DNA of 64,000 bases from Podaxis mareebaensis (lineage: Eukaryota > Basidiomycota > Agaricomycetes > Agaricales > Agaricaceae). Below the pieces are notes generated by a model. The model did not search any database and was not told the origin of the DNA. It worked only from the letters and a program-made list of their open reading frames with translations. Positions 22,711 through 33,004 of the stretch are shown in pieces. A program made the position numbers and the translations under genes. Location of the stretch: positions 1 to 64,000 of the forward strand of contig JAEUWP010000113.1 in NCBI GenBank assembly GCA_018524725.1, in the 5' to 3' direction. Numbering within the stretch: position 1 is the stretch's first letter; each line of letters begins with the position of its first letter.

Positions 22711-24381
22711 ATGGCTTCCTTCAGCCTGACTAGTATCTCCCAAGGATTGAAAGCCCTGCAGCATCTGCAAACCGGCCGCGTGAGTACTCTTTGTACTTTT
22801 AACGTGATGAAATCCATCCCTAAGCCGTCCGTGCTCGCGGATAGTATCTGGATGGTATGTCCCACCTCATTCTTGAGTCGCCATGGTTATCCAGCCTGGA
22901 ATTATAGGATCAGCGTTGGCTCTCTACGTATGCCTTCCACTCTTGCTGGGCTCCTTTAATTTGCTCACGCTCGTTCTATCAAGCTTTATGACTACCTCCT
23001 GACCGTTCAGATGGAGGTGACGTTTATCTGGCGATCAAAGTGGACTTTCACCAAAGCACTATTCCTCTTCAATCGATACCTGCCGCTTTCCGACTTGATC
23101 ATCACTTATTATCGTAAGTCGAAAATAAATTTCGGCGACTCGTTTTCTCAAGAGTCAATCAGGCGATAACGGATCCCACATGGCCCGCCATTGTAATGCC
23201 CTCCTTCGGGCCAATGCTTGTACGTTTTCTCGCAGTCTAAGTAGAATGACAACACTGAACCATATGTAGGGATATACATGGTCGGCATGTACACATCTGA
23301 GAGCAAGTTCTTTCAATAAGGCCGAAAATGTGCCGAATGCTTACGCCTCTCACTCTTCAAGTTATTCTCGTTCTTCGGGTCTGGGCCGTTTGGAAGATGA
23401 ACAAATTCATTATCGTGGCGAGCGTCCTGTTCCACGCAATCAGTTTCGGGATATTATCATTCAAGGTTGATAAGATGGTCGCCCCTTTGATATGTGAGTG
23501 GATCTTTGCCCTTCTCTCTGGTTATGCTGTTGACGGCGGATGTCATAACAGACTTTGATCTACCGCCTTTGACAGGTTGTTTGACCACTCTAACGCAGTC
23601 ACCACTATGGGTAGGGTTCGTGATCATGCTTATAAACGACTCTGGTGAGCCCCCCAAAATTTTCACTGATGAGTGCTGACCGGGCTCCGACCGGGTTGCG
23701 TTTTGGTAGCGATGATGATTCTGATGATTATACCCTCCGTCAATGCCTGTAAGTACTACCGTTCTGTCACTGTATCCGTTCCGCTGAAGATCTTGGCAGA
23801 CAAATCCTCACTGCTACATTTAGAGAAAGCTTCAGGGACGCGTTTAATAAACGTCGTGTATAGGGATGGTACAGTGGCCCTCTGGGATTCTCCAGGAATG
23901 AACGTCGCTGATTTCATCTATAGGCGTGCTGTTCTACATATGCATGCTCAGTAAGTACAGCCCCGAGTGATCTTGTCGCTTATAATAAGTCCAACGTCCT
24001 CAGTTGTTTCTGTCCTTAGCTTGATCATGACGATTTTAATTGTGAGCCTCGCCTCAATGATGCTATTACATCCCATCTCATGATGAAATGCAGACCGATA
24101 ATACATTCATGTTTGTTTAGTGAGACCGTTCCGCGATAGCCGTCAGCATGACACTCATTTCTGATAGCGTCTCCCGCATTCTGCGCGTCATTCTCGCAGG
24201 AAGGATGGTTCTTCATATAAGGCAGGCGTATGCAGTGAAGGGATATGGAGACTCAGTCCTTCCTGGAAGCACAACTCTCCACTCAGAAGGCAAGTGTACT
24301 ACCACTTTAGCAGCTCCTTTGCTAAAAGCTTTCTTACAGGGAGATTCTCTCGGTGAAACTGGCTCCCAATATTCTGAATAA
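22711..24381 (+). CDS. DUF6533 seven-helix membrane protein, copy 1
   Basis: N-terminal exons in phase: 22711-22779, a 10-nt microexon 22845-22854, 22908-22927, 22984-23113, 23163-23219, 23270-23302, 23362-23493, then further exons to a stop at 24379-24381. The splice model gives LQTGRYLDGSALALYLYDYL, then EVTFIWRSKWTFTKALFLFN and RYLPLSDLIITYY, the full DUF6533 signature. TSEIILVLRVWAVWKMNKF is the following helix. Later parts include LINVVYRDGVLFYICML and the C-terminal VLRVILAGRMVLHIRQAY typical of the family. The intron at 23303-23361 uses a GC donor (GA/GCAAGT). Exact splice sites beyond 23670 are less certain. DUF6533 proteins are GPCR-like and lineage-specific, with unknown function. 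The gene differs from copy 2 by scattered substitutions; both look usable. Confidence 0.75.
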
Positions 24382-24408
24382 AGGTGTACTATACCAAATT
24401 CCAAGTGT

Positions 24409-24596
24409 GGAGGTACCTACATGGCCGCGTGGGAAATTGGGAAAATCGGCATATTTAACGTACACTGGTGTAGATTACTTTCTTGAGCTTCTACCGTGAT
24501 CATGTAGTCGTCTCCGCCACTAGTTGGTGTACTCCTGAGGTCGACGACACCACCGGGCCCTCGCACCCAGCGAGCTTACTCGCTCTACACAAGTGT
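24409..24596. mobile_element. 188-bp MITE-like insertion with 6-bp target duplication
   Basis: Present in unit 1, absent at the equivalent site of unit 2, where a single AAGTGT lies at 28870-28875. Here AAGTGT occurs on both sides (24403-24408 and 24591-24596). The ends look weakly inverted (GTGTGGAG at the left; GTGTAGAG when the right end is reversed). Too short to encode a transposase. Confidence 0.55.
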
Positions 24597-25350
24597 AAAC
24601 ATCGTTCCCAGTCCTCTCAAATATGAAGACCACCCTTGTTCAATTCAGCTGCTGATACAACGGGAGAGCTTCTATACGACTCGGAAGAGGAAAAGCGTGA
24701 ACAGAAACTAGTTTCATGTTCCCTCAAGATTCGCCCGGCGTGGTCCTTGGAAGCTTCTGAAACGTGAGCATCTGAACAACTATCATAGACCGGCTAAGAG
24801 AGGTTGAACCAAACAGCGGTCACTACTCAGTCTATGTTCTTGTGGATATCCTCTGCATCACGAGGACTGGATCCGTCCCAGGAGGAATGCCCGTCGCCGA
24901 AGGCGATACTGATATCATGATCAGAAGGATCCTACGGCGAGCGCACTCATATTCTACTTGGCTGGCGGCCAAGTTAGCTAGCTATTGCTCTGCAACTTCA
25001 GGTCTGAGTCGGGGGAAGGTCTTCTCCCAGAGTCTCGTCCACGTCCTTTTGGTTGCATGTGTGGTATTGGTTCAAGATGTTAAATTTTTTGTGATAGAGT
25101 TGCAAGTCCGCGTTGAAGAGAGCTCCTGCGTCTCACAATGACGAATGTCTACGTCGTGTCTTATTTGTCAAGATTCAAACACGGATTATTTCACTTGATC
25201 GCACGGAAAATGAGCTATCGGTACGTCTCATAATAGTCAAGATAACACCTCTCGCCACTGTACATTAGCATCTGGCTATGCAAGAGAATTTCTTATCATT
25301 ACGAAGAAACGAGGCAGAAATTTGGGTAAGTGTTCTGATATAGACTACAT
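24597..25350. other. Spacer between DUF6533 copy 1 and the chimeric con-6 gene
   Basis: Matches 28876-29656. Unit 2 holds a 66-codon frame (28916-29116); here the same frame is broken by an indel of about 34 bases near 24690. No family recognised. Confidence 0.4.
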
Positions 25351-25790
25351 TCAACGAGTCGAGAGCGGTTCATCGTTTTCCTCCAATATCTCCCTACCAT
25401 GCTCCTTTGCTTCTTTAGACACACGAGGATCTAAATATCCATGTCAATACAGGAACACTTGATGCAACGAACGAACATACTCTCGAGGGTTGCGCGATAG
25501 CCACCCATGGACCTGTGCTCACCAGGTTTCCCAGAATCGGCACCTCTGGAGCGCCCGATATTATTGGGCATCTCGGGGTCGTTGGCGTTTATAAAATTGT
25601 CTGCGTCCATTCCCGTATACTTTCCACCGCTGACGAGATTTATTGAATGTCTTACTAGGGGACCAAGCTGTGCCCTTTGGTCCGAGAAAACGTTGTCAGA
25701 AGCCGGAGCCGTCAGTGGGACACGGAGGGAAGACGCTACCGAATGATGTCCTGTTCCGTTGTAGGTTGTGGTATTGACATAAGGTGTCAT
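25351..25790 (-). CDS. Chimeric gene: DUF6534 exon 1 fused to the 3' half of con-6
   Basis: Two exons (25790-25481, 25430-25351) give a 129-residue frame with a proper donor, acceptor and stop. Residues 1-54 match exon 1 of the DUF6534 gene (start at 21326 in the original) and run through its old intron-1 donor in frame. After the junction at about 25627 the frame continues without shift into con-6: GKYTGMDADNF, the Gly/Arg/Ser-rich stretch and one con-6 repeat GYRATLENPRVSKEAKEHG, ending STR. The junction is the internal boundary of the tandem duplication, so the fusion would be driven by a duplicated DUF6534 upstream region. Whether it is transcribed, or whether the leftover GTAAG donor is still used, cannot be seen. 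It has diverged from both parents by substitutions but gained no stop. Confidence 0.7.
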
Positions 25791-27136
25791 CGCTTAGCCG
25801 ATGTATCCAAAGGCTTTAAAACTGCAGAGTAAGAGGCAGCTTCCATAGCATATCTCCATCCACTTGGGCTTGAAGCCCATGTATACTGCAGCCTAGAATA
25901 GTCGACCAATGACAATTCAAAGGCTCTGGCGCAGGATCATCTTCGGAGTCATAGCATATGATGCCGGAGTGTATAAATCAAGGCTCAAGTGCAAAGGCGC
26001 ACATTTGTTAGCTCTTGATGTGAAGATGTGAACACGAGAAAGTATGATGGGGAATGAAGAAGGCAGGTCACTAGATTATGGCGCCTACTATGTAAGGCCG
26101 TGGAAACCCCCGAAGTCAAGTCATACATGTACTCCCGCCGACAATGTCACGGGCCGCATAGACCCTAACAGGGTCTTCTGCTGTGCCGCCGCCTTAAGTT
26201 GATGGAAACTGGTCAATGAAGACGCCTAACGCACATCGTCAACTCCCACACTACCTTCCGCACTGTAGACGACCAGAGATCGTTCGAAGGTTCGGCACCA
26301 CGGGTCGAAAGCCTAATACTAGCAGTACTCGTTCCCTTCAACTTTCTCTTAGCTTTCTCGGTAACAAGGAAGTGAAGAGCTTTCCGCACAGAGGATTGGC
26401 TCTGACTATTAACTGCAAGCAAAAGGACCTCATCGCCAATCTCGAGCCGTGTTCCCATTCTCACAGATGCGATAACTGTGAGTGCAGATCGGATTTAGCT
26501 TTCCATTGGAAAGCTCGAGTTTGGGTGAGTGATCATCTTTCCAAGCTACTCCAAGCGTTGTCGAAGAGTCCCACACAGAAATAGCACGCAAACGCTGTTT
26601 AACTGTTGTGATTCTCCACGCCAGGGGATGGTCGCGAGTGTAACTTGCGGTTGCCTTGTTCCTGCGCCCTGGCAGTCTGGTTTCACGATCACTGCCCTCC
26701 TTGGCATGCGGGCTCATGACGTATGCATATACTTTATGTGGGACCTCGCATATCCTCTATGCCTGGCTACGAGGGGCTCAGCACTCGAAGCTGCATGTCC
26801 TTGTCGATCATCACCTTCATTGATTGATGCCACGGTGCTCTTCAACGTCAGGGTATTTTTATCTCTATGAACACACGTCTTGATTCCTGAGTCTAGTATC
26901 CAGGTTGGTCATTTGTCACTGCTTGCTGAGAGAGTGCTGACATCACCTTCGGGTAGTATTGTTAGTATTTCATGGACATCTCTTTGAACCCCAAGTTGAG
27001 CGCCACTCCGGCGGAAGTAAGCTTTGATGATTTTCGTTTCTCGACGATCCACTTCGCAATCAGCATCAGTCTATGGGCTGGCAAGATGTCAAGATCATGC
27101 GATCAAGAACAGTCCCTACATGTCCGCCCCAGTTCA
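25791..27136. other. Copy of the DUF6534/DUF6533 upstream region
   Basis: Matches 21327-22670 with small indels. No gene recognised. Confidence 0.4.
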
Positions 27137-27142
27137 TATAAA
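27137..27142 (+). promoter_or_regulatory. TATA box of DUF6533 copy 2
   Basis: TATAAA 40 bases before the ATG at 27177, as in copy 1. Confidence 0.6.
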
Positions 27143-27176
27143 AAGGCCACTGCTGTCGTTTCTCATGGTCACAACC

Positions 27177-28847
27177 ATGGCTTCCTTCAGCCTGACTAGT
27201 ATTACCCAAGGATTGAAAGCACTGCAGCATCTACAAACCGGCCGCGTGAGCACTCTTTGTCCTTCTGAAGCGATGAAATTCATCCCTAAGCCTTATGCTT
27301 GCGGATAGTATCTGGATGGTATGTCCCACCTCATTCTTGAGTTGCCGTGGTTTATCAAAGGAATTATAGGATCGGCGTTGGCTCTCTACGTATGTTTTTC
27401 TCCTCTTGCTGGGCTCCCATAATTTGCTCACGCCTATGGTTGTGTCAAGCTTTATGACTATCTCCTGACTTTTCCCATGGAAACGACGTTTATCTGGCGA
27501 GCAAAATGGACTTTCACCAAAGCACTATTCCTCCTCAACCGATACTTGCCGCTATCCGACTTGATCATCACCTATTATCGTAAGTCAAAAATATTGTTCG
27601 GCAACTCACTTTCTCAACAAAAAACCAGGCGACAACGGATCCCACATGGCCCGCCATTGTAATGCCCTCCTTCGGGCCAATGCTTGTACGTTTTCTCGCA
27701 GTCTAAGTAGAATGACAGTACTGAACTCTATTTAGGGATATACATGGTCGGCATGTACACATCTGAGAGCAAGTTCTTTCAGTAAGGCCGAAAATGCGCC
27801 AAATACTTACGTCTTTCACTCTTCAAGTTATTCTCCTCCTTCGGATCTGGGCTGTTTGGAAGAGGAACAAATTCATTATCATGGCGAGCGTTCTGTTCCA
27901 CGCAATCAGTTTCGGAATATTATCGTTCAAGGTTGATAAGATGGTCGCCCCTTTGATATGTGAACGGATTTCCGCCCTTCTCTCTGGCTATGTTGTTGAC
28001 GACAGAGGTCATAACAGACTTTGATCTACCGCCTTTGACAGGTTGTCTGACTATCGCAACGCTGTCACCACCATGGGTGGGGTGGGTGATCATGCTCATG
28101 AACGACTCTGGTGAGCCTCCAGAAATTCTTATTGATACGAGTGCTGACCCGGCTCGGACCTGGTTGCGTTTCGGTAGCGATGATGATTCTGATGATTATA
28201 CCCTCCGTGAATGCCTGTAAAACAGTTCATTCTGTCATGGTATCCACTCCGCTCAAGGTTTTTGTAGACAAATCTTCACTGCTACATTTGGAGAAAGCTT
28301 CAGGGGCGCGTTTAATAAACGTCGTGTACAGGGATGGTACAGTGGTCCTCTGAGATTCCCTGGAATGGACGATGCTGATTTCATCTATAGGCGTGTTGTT
28401 CTACATATACATGCTCAGTAAGTATAGCCCCGAGTGATTTTGTCGCTTATAATAAGTCCAACATCCTCAGTTGTTTCTTGCCTTACTTTGATCATGACAA
28501 TCTTCATCGTGAGCCTCGCCGTGATGATGCTATTACATCCCATCTCACAATGAATGCAGACCGATAATCCGTTCATGTTTCTTTAGTGAGGCCAATCCGC
28601 GATAGCCGTCAGCATGATACTTACTTATGACAGCGTCTCCCGCGTTCTGCGCGTGATTCTCGCAGGAAGGGTGGTTCTTCATATAAGACAGGCGTACGCA
28701 GCGAAGGGGTCTGGAGGTTCAGTCCTCTCTGGATGCACGACCCTTCACTCAGAAGGCGAGTATGGTACCATTTTAACAGCTTCCTTGCTGAAAACTTTCT
28801 TACAGGGAGATTCTCTCGGTGAAATTGACTCTCAATGTTCTGTATAA
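27177..28847 (+). CDS. DUF6533 seven-helix membrane protein, copy 2
   Basis: Same exon plan and same total span as copy 1 (start and stop both offset by 4,466). The 10-nt microexon is at 27309-27318 and the GC-AG intron at 27769-27827. The domain core reads ETTFIWRAKWTFTKALFLLN then RYLPLSDLIITYY, followed by ILLLRIWAVWKRNKF. The C-terminal helix VLRVILAGRVVLHIRQAY is kept. Exon borders in the last third are tentative. Function unknown. Confidence 0.75.
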
Positions 28848-29656
28848 AGGTGTACTACGCCGAATTTCGAAGTGTGAAGCGTCGTTTCGAGCCCTTTGAA
28901 ATATGAAGACCACCCTTGCTCAATCCGGCTGCTGATGCAACCGGAGAACTTCGATCCGACTCGGAAGAGGAAAAGCACATCAAATATCTGGAGGATGAAC
29001 AGAACCTAATACTTAGAGGATTTCATGTTCCCTCGAAATCCGCTCGGCGGGGTCCTTGGAAGCTTTTGGAACATGAGCATCTGAATGACTATCATAGACC
29101 GGCTAAGAGAGGTTGAACCAAACGGCAGTCACTACTCAGTCTATGTTCTTGTGGATATCCTCTGCATCACGAGGACCGGATCCGTCCCAGGAGGAATGCC
29201 CGTCGCCGAAGGCGATACCATGATCAGAAGGATTCCATGGTGAGCGTACTCATATTCTACTTGGCTGGCAGCCAAGTTAGCCAGCTATCAGTGCTCCGCA
29301 ACTCCAGGTCTGAGTCGGGGGAAGGTCTTCTCCCAGAGTCTCGTCCACGTCCTTTTGGTTGCATGTGTGGTATTGGTTCAAAATGTTAAATTTTTTGTGA
29401 TAGAGTTGCAAGTCCGCGTTGAAGAGAGCTCCTGCGTCTCACAATGACGAATGTCTACGTCGTGTCTTATTTGTCAAGATTCAAACCCAGATTATTTCAC
29501 TTGATCGCACGGAAAAGGAGTTATCGGTACGTCTCATAATAGTCAAGGTGACACCTTTCACCACCGTACGTTAGTATCTGATTATACAAGAGAGTTTCTT
29601 ATCATTACGAAGAAACGAGACAGAAACTTGGGTAAGTGTTCTGATATAGACTACAT
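28848..29656. other. Spacer with a 66-codon frame of unknown status
   Basis: An open frame at 28916-29116 (+) is charged (SDSEEEKHIKYLEDEQNL) and ends RPAKRG. Its duplicate in unit 1 is disrupted, which argues against strong selection. Nothing else recognised. Confidence 0.35.
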
Positions 29657-30360
29657 TCAACGAGTCGAGAGCGGTTCATCGTTTTCCTCCAATATCTCCC
29701 TAGCATGCTCCTTTGCTTCTTTAGACACACGAGGATCTAAATATCCATGTCAATACAGGAACGCTTGATGCAACGAACGAACATACTCTTGAGGGTTGCG
29801 CGGTAACCACCCATGGACCTGTGCTCACCAGGTTGCCCAGAATCGGCACCTCTGGAGCGCCCGATATCATCGAACGTCTCGGGGTCATTATCGTCTATGA
29901 AATTGTCTGCGTCCATTCCCGTATACTTTCCACTCCCATAAATGCCTCGGGCTTCACGCGTATCCAAGGATGTACCCATCTGACGGCGAGGTATTCCTGT
30001 CGAGACACCGGTTTGTACCGCGTCCAGCACGATGTTCCGAAAATGGCGCACCTTCGTCGGCCTCATTGGGATCATCTGTATTTTCAACTACCGTGTACCC
30101 TCCCTTTTTGAATTCGCCAGTGGGGGGCACCTTTCTCGGCGCATTATGAGTGGAACCTCGTTGCTCAATTTCGACACCCATCTCATCGAGGCGCTGAGCA
30201 GCGTTGAGTTTGGCCTCCTCAGAGGTTTTGGAATTGTGAATAGTAGCCTTCAATCCAGCAGCAACTCGCTCAGGATCCTTTTCTGGAAGGAAGAATCAGT
30301 AGCTCGGCTAAGAATACTCAGACATAAAGGACAATAAAAGAACCCACGTTCGGTTGACAT
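29657..30360 (-). CDS. Con-6 family protein (177 aa), parental copy
   Basis: Four exons in phase: 30360-30348, 30282-30052, 29996-29787 and 29736-29657. Two con-6 repeats are visible. The N-terminal one is RVAAGLKATIHNSKTSEEAK and the C-terminal one GYRATLKNPRVSKEAKEHA; an acidic and Gly-rich linker separates them. Con-6 proteins are small hydrophilic proteins first found as conidiation-induced in Neurospora; their biochemical role is unknown and a stress or spore role is usual speculation. The gene is divergent with another con-6 gene at 31097. Its third exon holds the right breakpoint of the tandem duplication (29933). Confidence 0.85.
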
Positions 30361-31096
30361 GATGATTTAACTGTGCGGTGGTGGGCAACTTGCTCCGTTA
30401 TAAAGGGATTCCAATGTCTTGGGGCTTATATCGCAGGGTCCACAAGCTTACGCACATCAGCCATACGTCACATCCATTGCCCCAATTTCCTTTCGTGTCA
30501 AAGACTACTGGATTAAGTTGCAAGGTGAAGTTGGGGTCATTGGAGTGCGAGGCGCAAGCGTGAGGGTAATACTGTGTTGCGACCCATATGGTAAGTAGTA
30601 GTTAAAGAGGACTCTGACACAGTGATACGTCATCGACACCTCAACTTATCCGATCAGTTCCCAGTTCCCACGATGGGGGAGGACCCCAGCCTAGGATGCT
30701 CGGACTCGGACTCCTCGAGGGCTGTAAATTTGTACGAGTCGTGGTCCTCGGTGAACTCGAACCGCATGTATACCTAAACGCTTATAAACTTGTCTCAATT
30801 TCTCTGCCACCCCAAAAATTGGGGAAAAAATGGGCGTTTCCTTGCTTCCGCTGTCACTGTGGGCTCTTGTGGAGATAAATTCGTAACTCTGGAGGCGGCT
30901 GAAAAGTTAAAGGCCATTACGAGGGGAGTATATTGCATCATTGACAACATCATGTTGACGTCGTTTGAGGATGACATTCCATGCAAGGATCCACTGTTAC
31001 GGGTTTCGGTATCATATAAAGTCGCAGATGCAGAGACACAGACAACTCAGAATTAGCAAACCACTCGAAAGTCAACAGAACGTCAAACAAATTGCA
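30361..31096. promoter_or_regulatory. Divergent promoter region of two con-6 genes
   Basis: 736 bases between two con-6 starts facing away from each other. TATAAA at 31015-31020 lies 77 bases before the plus-strand ATG. A TTTATAAC-like box near 30396-30405 could serve the minus-strand gene. Shared regulation is inferred. Confidence 0.5.
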
Positions 31097-31662
31097 ATGT
31101 CTCATCGTAAGTTATCCTGGCTTCCCTGTGATGTATAGTTCTCATAGGTCCGTAACAGAGAAGGACGAAACTCGAGTTGCTGCCGGTCTGAAGGCTGCAG
31201 TTCATAACCCCCACGTTTCCGAGGAGGCCAAGGAAAGATCTGCCGAACGTCTCCACGATATGGGAACCGATCCAGAGGAGACCTCGAGAAGCACCCGTCG
31301 CAGTGGCGGCACTACCACCAGTAAGTCCCTGCTAGAATTCCATTATCACAGATGACCTTAGACTACTTTTGTATAGCCTCCGGCCCTACGAGTACGCGCG
31401 CGGCCAGGGACGTGGATCTGGAAGACGAAGAAGAATATGAGGAAGATTCTGGCTATGCCGGACGTGGAGGCGCTAGACAGCAGGAAACCATTGGAGGAAA
31501 GGATGCTGGAAACGTCCTCCGAGGATATAAAGCGACTATGCATAGTAAGTGCCTCCTCTTCGTTCGATTCATAACTTTGACCACATGGTGGTAGATCCTC
31601 GAGTGTCTGAAGAAGCCAAGGAACATGCCGAGGACGTTTTGAGAGATCACGACGCAATTTGA
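31097..31662 (+). CDS. Con-6 family protein (135 aa)
   Basis: Exons 31097-31106, 31159-31320, 31377-31544 and 31595-31662 give 135 residues in phase. Repeat 1 is RVAAGLKAAVHNPHVSEEAK and repeat 2 GYKATMHNPRVSEEAKEHA, separated by a Thr/Arg-rich and then strongly acidic linker (DVDLEDEEEYEED). The last intron interrupts the second repeat between H and N, exactly as in the minus-strand paralog, so the two genes share ancestry. Probably cytosolic; function unknown. Confidence 0.88.
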
Positions 31663-32920
31663 GATGATGCCAGACTTCGTATTTCGGAAATGTCGACTGT
31701 TCCTGGTATTAGTATTGTATGTCTTCTAGTCGCGATGAATCTGGTATTTGGATAGTCCACGGCGTGTGAGATTACTGTATCCTGCTGCATGTATACGTGC
31801 CTGAAGCGTTCGGCAATCAAGACTCGCTTAGCCTCTTGGATTGACGTCGTCGAATCTACAGGCATCTAGCAATATGTAAGTAATACACTTGCGAAGCTGA
31901 TTGCTGAACAGATTACCCCCCACGGACATAGATTTAAACCCACTTTGATCGGTGACAAGGCACCTGACCGGTTTTCCGTTCATTGAGCCTCAAGCGAACC
32001 AACAAGTTGAAGAATGCTCCCTTAGTTTAACCGAGACTGAGATTCAGTGCCAGTGAGAGATGTATGACAGTTGCGAGACAGACATTCTACGAAGATCCTG
32101 GTTCTATTCCCAGTTGTAAAGCCGCGGAAATGCCACATGCCTCATTGTGGCCACTTTAGGGCTGCGCTTATACGCATCCTTGTTCTTGAGTGGGGCGATC
32201 GCTGGGGAAAACGAGTAACAACCTCTAAGGAGACCAGTCCATAAAGCGCTACTCGCTTTCAAGTAGGTTCAGTTACGAATATTCCGGATTCATTACGCTA
32301 GGGAGATATGTATCTCTGTCATAATTAACCGGTAAAGAAGCAAAAGAACTTCCGGAGGGGACAAATTGACAGCGATGTTTCATAGGTCACAATAATTAAC
32401 CTCGACTTGACGAGCCGAAAGTGGAGGGTGAGGTTGGATGCATCGAGCATTCAAAAATTTAATGATATTCGGGGACGATGTGGTCGGTACCGGCTGATAA
32501 TTCAACCCTTGTGGGGAAGGTGACCAAGCCTAAGCGTGCTCTCGTACCCTCTTCCGCTTGTTAGCATCCACCTCAGACCCCATTTGGTCCCTAGCCTTAC
32601 ACAAACCTTAAATTGCTTCCATTTCATTAAGAAATCAAGCCACTCGACCTAATAGTTCAGGGGTACACGTATGTCAAGCTGGGTACTATCCCTTCATATC
32701 GGCCAAATTCAGATAGCAATCGAGGGTAACAGCACACAGATCATCTGGCCACTCTATGGCAGGGATCGGAGTAGTGGCAACGTAAAAATTCTGTCCGCAA
32801 AGGCGCGGATGACTTCGCGGGTGGATTCCTCTTACAAGTTCAAATACTCTCCGCCACTAGCTGCGGTACCAAGGAGCTGGTTTCCTATCTCCAAGGCAAG
32901 GGAAGCAGCTGTCGGAGTGC
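31663..32920. other. 1.26 kb without a recognised gene
   Basis: Only short open frames without motifs. Confidence 0.4.
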
Positions 32921-32930
32921 ATATATATAA
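32921..32930 (+). promoter_or_regulatory. TATA box of the 33 kb DUF6534 gene
   Basis: ATATATATAA followed by CAGCCA, 84 bases before the ATG at 33005. The TATATAACAGCCA block recurs before the paralog at 36946. Confidence 0.6.
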
Positions 32931-33004
32931 CAGCCACACGCAACGTCCAGAAGCGTCAACGTTTAGCCCTGAAGCTCAAACCCCCCTGCGATTGACTCGG
33001 AGTC

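Larger units (their letters stand above)
21169..25627 (+). repeat. Tandem duplication, unit 1 (about 4.46 kb)
   Basis: Aligns with 25628-29933 throughout. It contains DUF6534 exon 1 (original), the DUF6533 gene copy 1, a 188-bp insertion absent from unit 2, and a copy of the 3' half of con-6. The unit begins inside DUF6534 intron 1 and ends at the sequence CTTTCCAC. Confidence 0.85.
25628..29933 (+). repeat. Tandem duplication, unit 2 (about 4.31 kb)
   Basis: Second copy of the unit starting at 21169; matching genes are offset by 4,466 bases. The right end (29933) lies inside a con-6 exon, which continues uninterrupted to the con-6 start at 30360. The right end is therefore the original con-6 locus. 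Confidence 0.85.

Noticed and set aside
24842..25141. 99-codon plus-strand frame in duplication unit 1
   Set aside because: Not kept in unit 2 despite high similarity, and no recognisable domain.
30790..31056. 88-codon frame in the con-6 intergenic region
   Set aside because: Overlaps the TATA box of the con-6 gene and has no family features.
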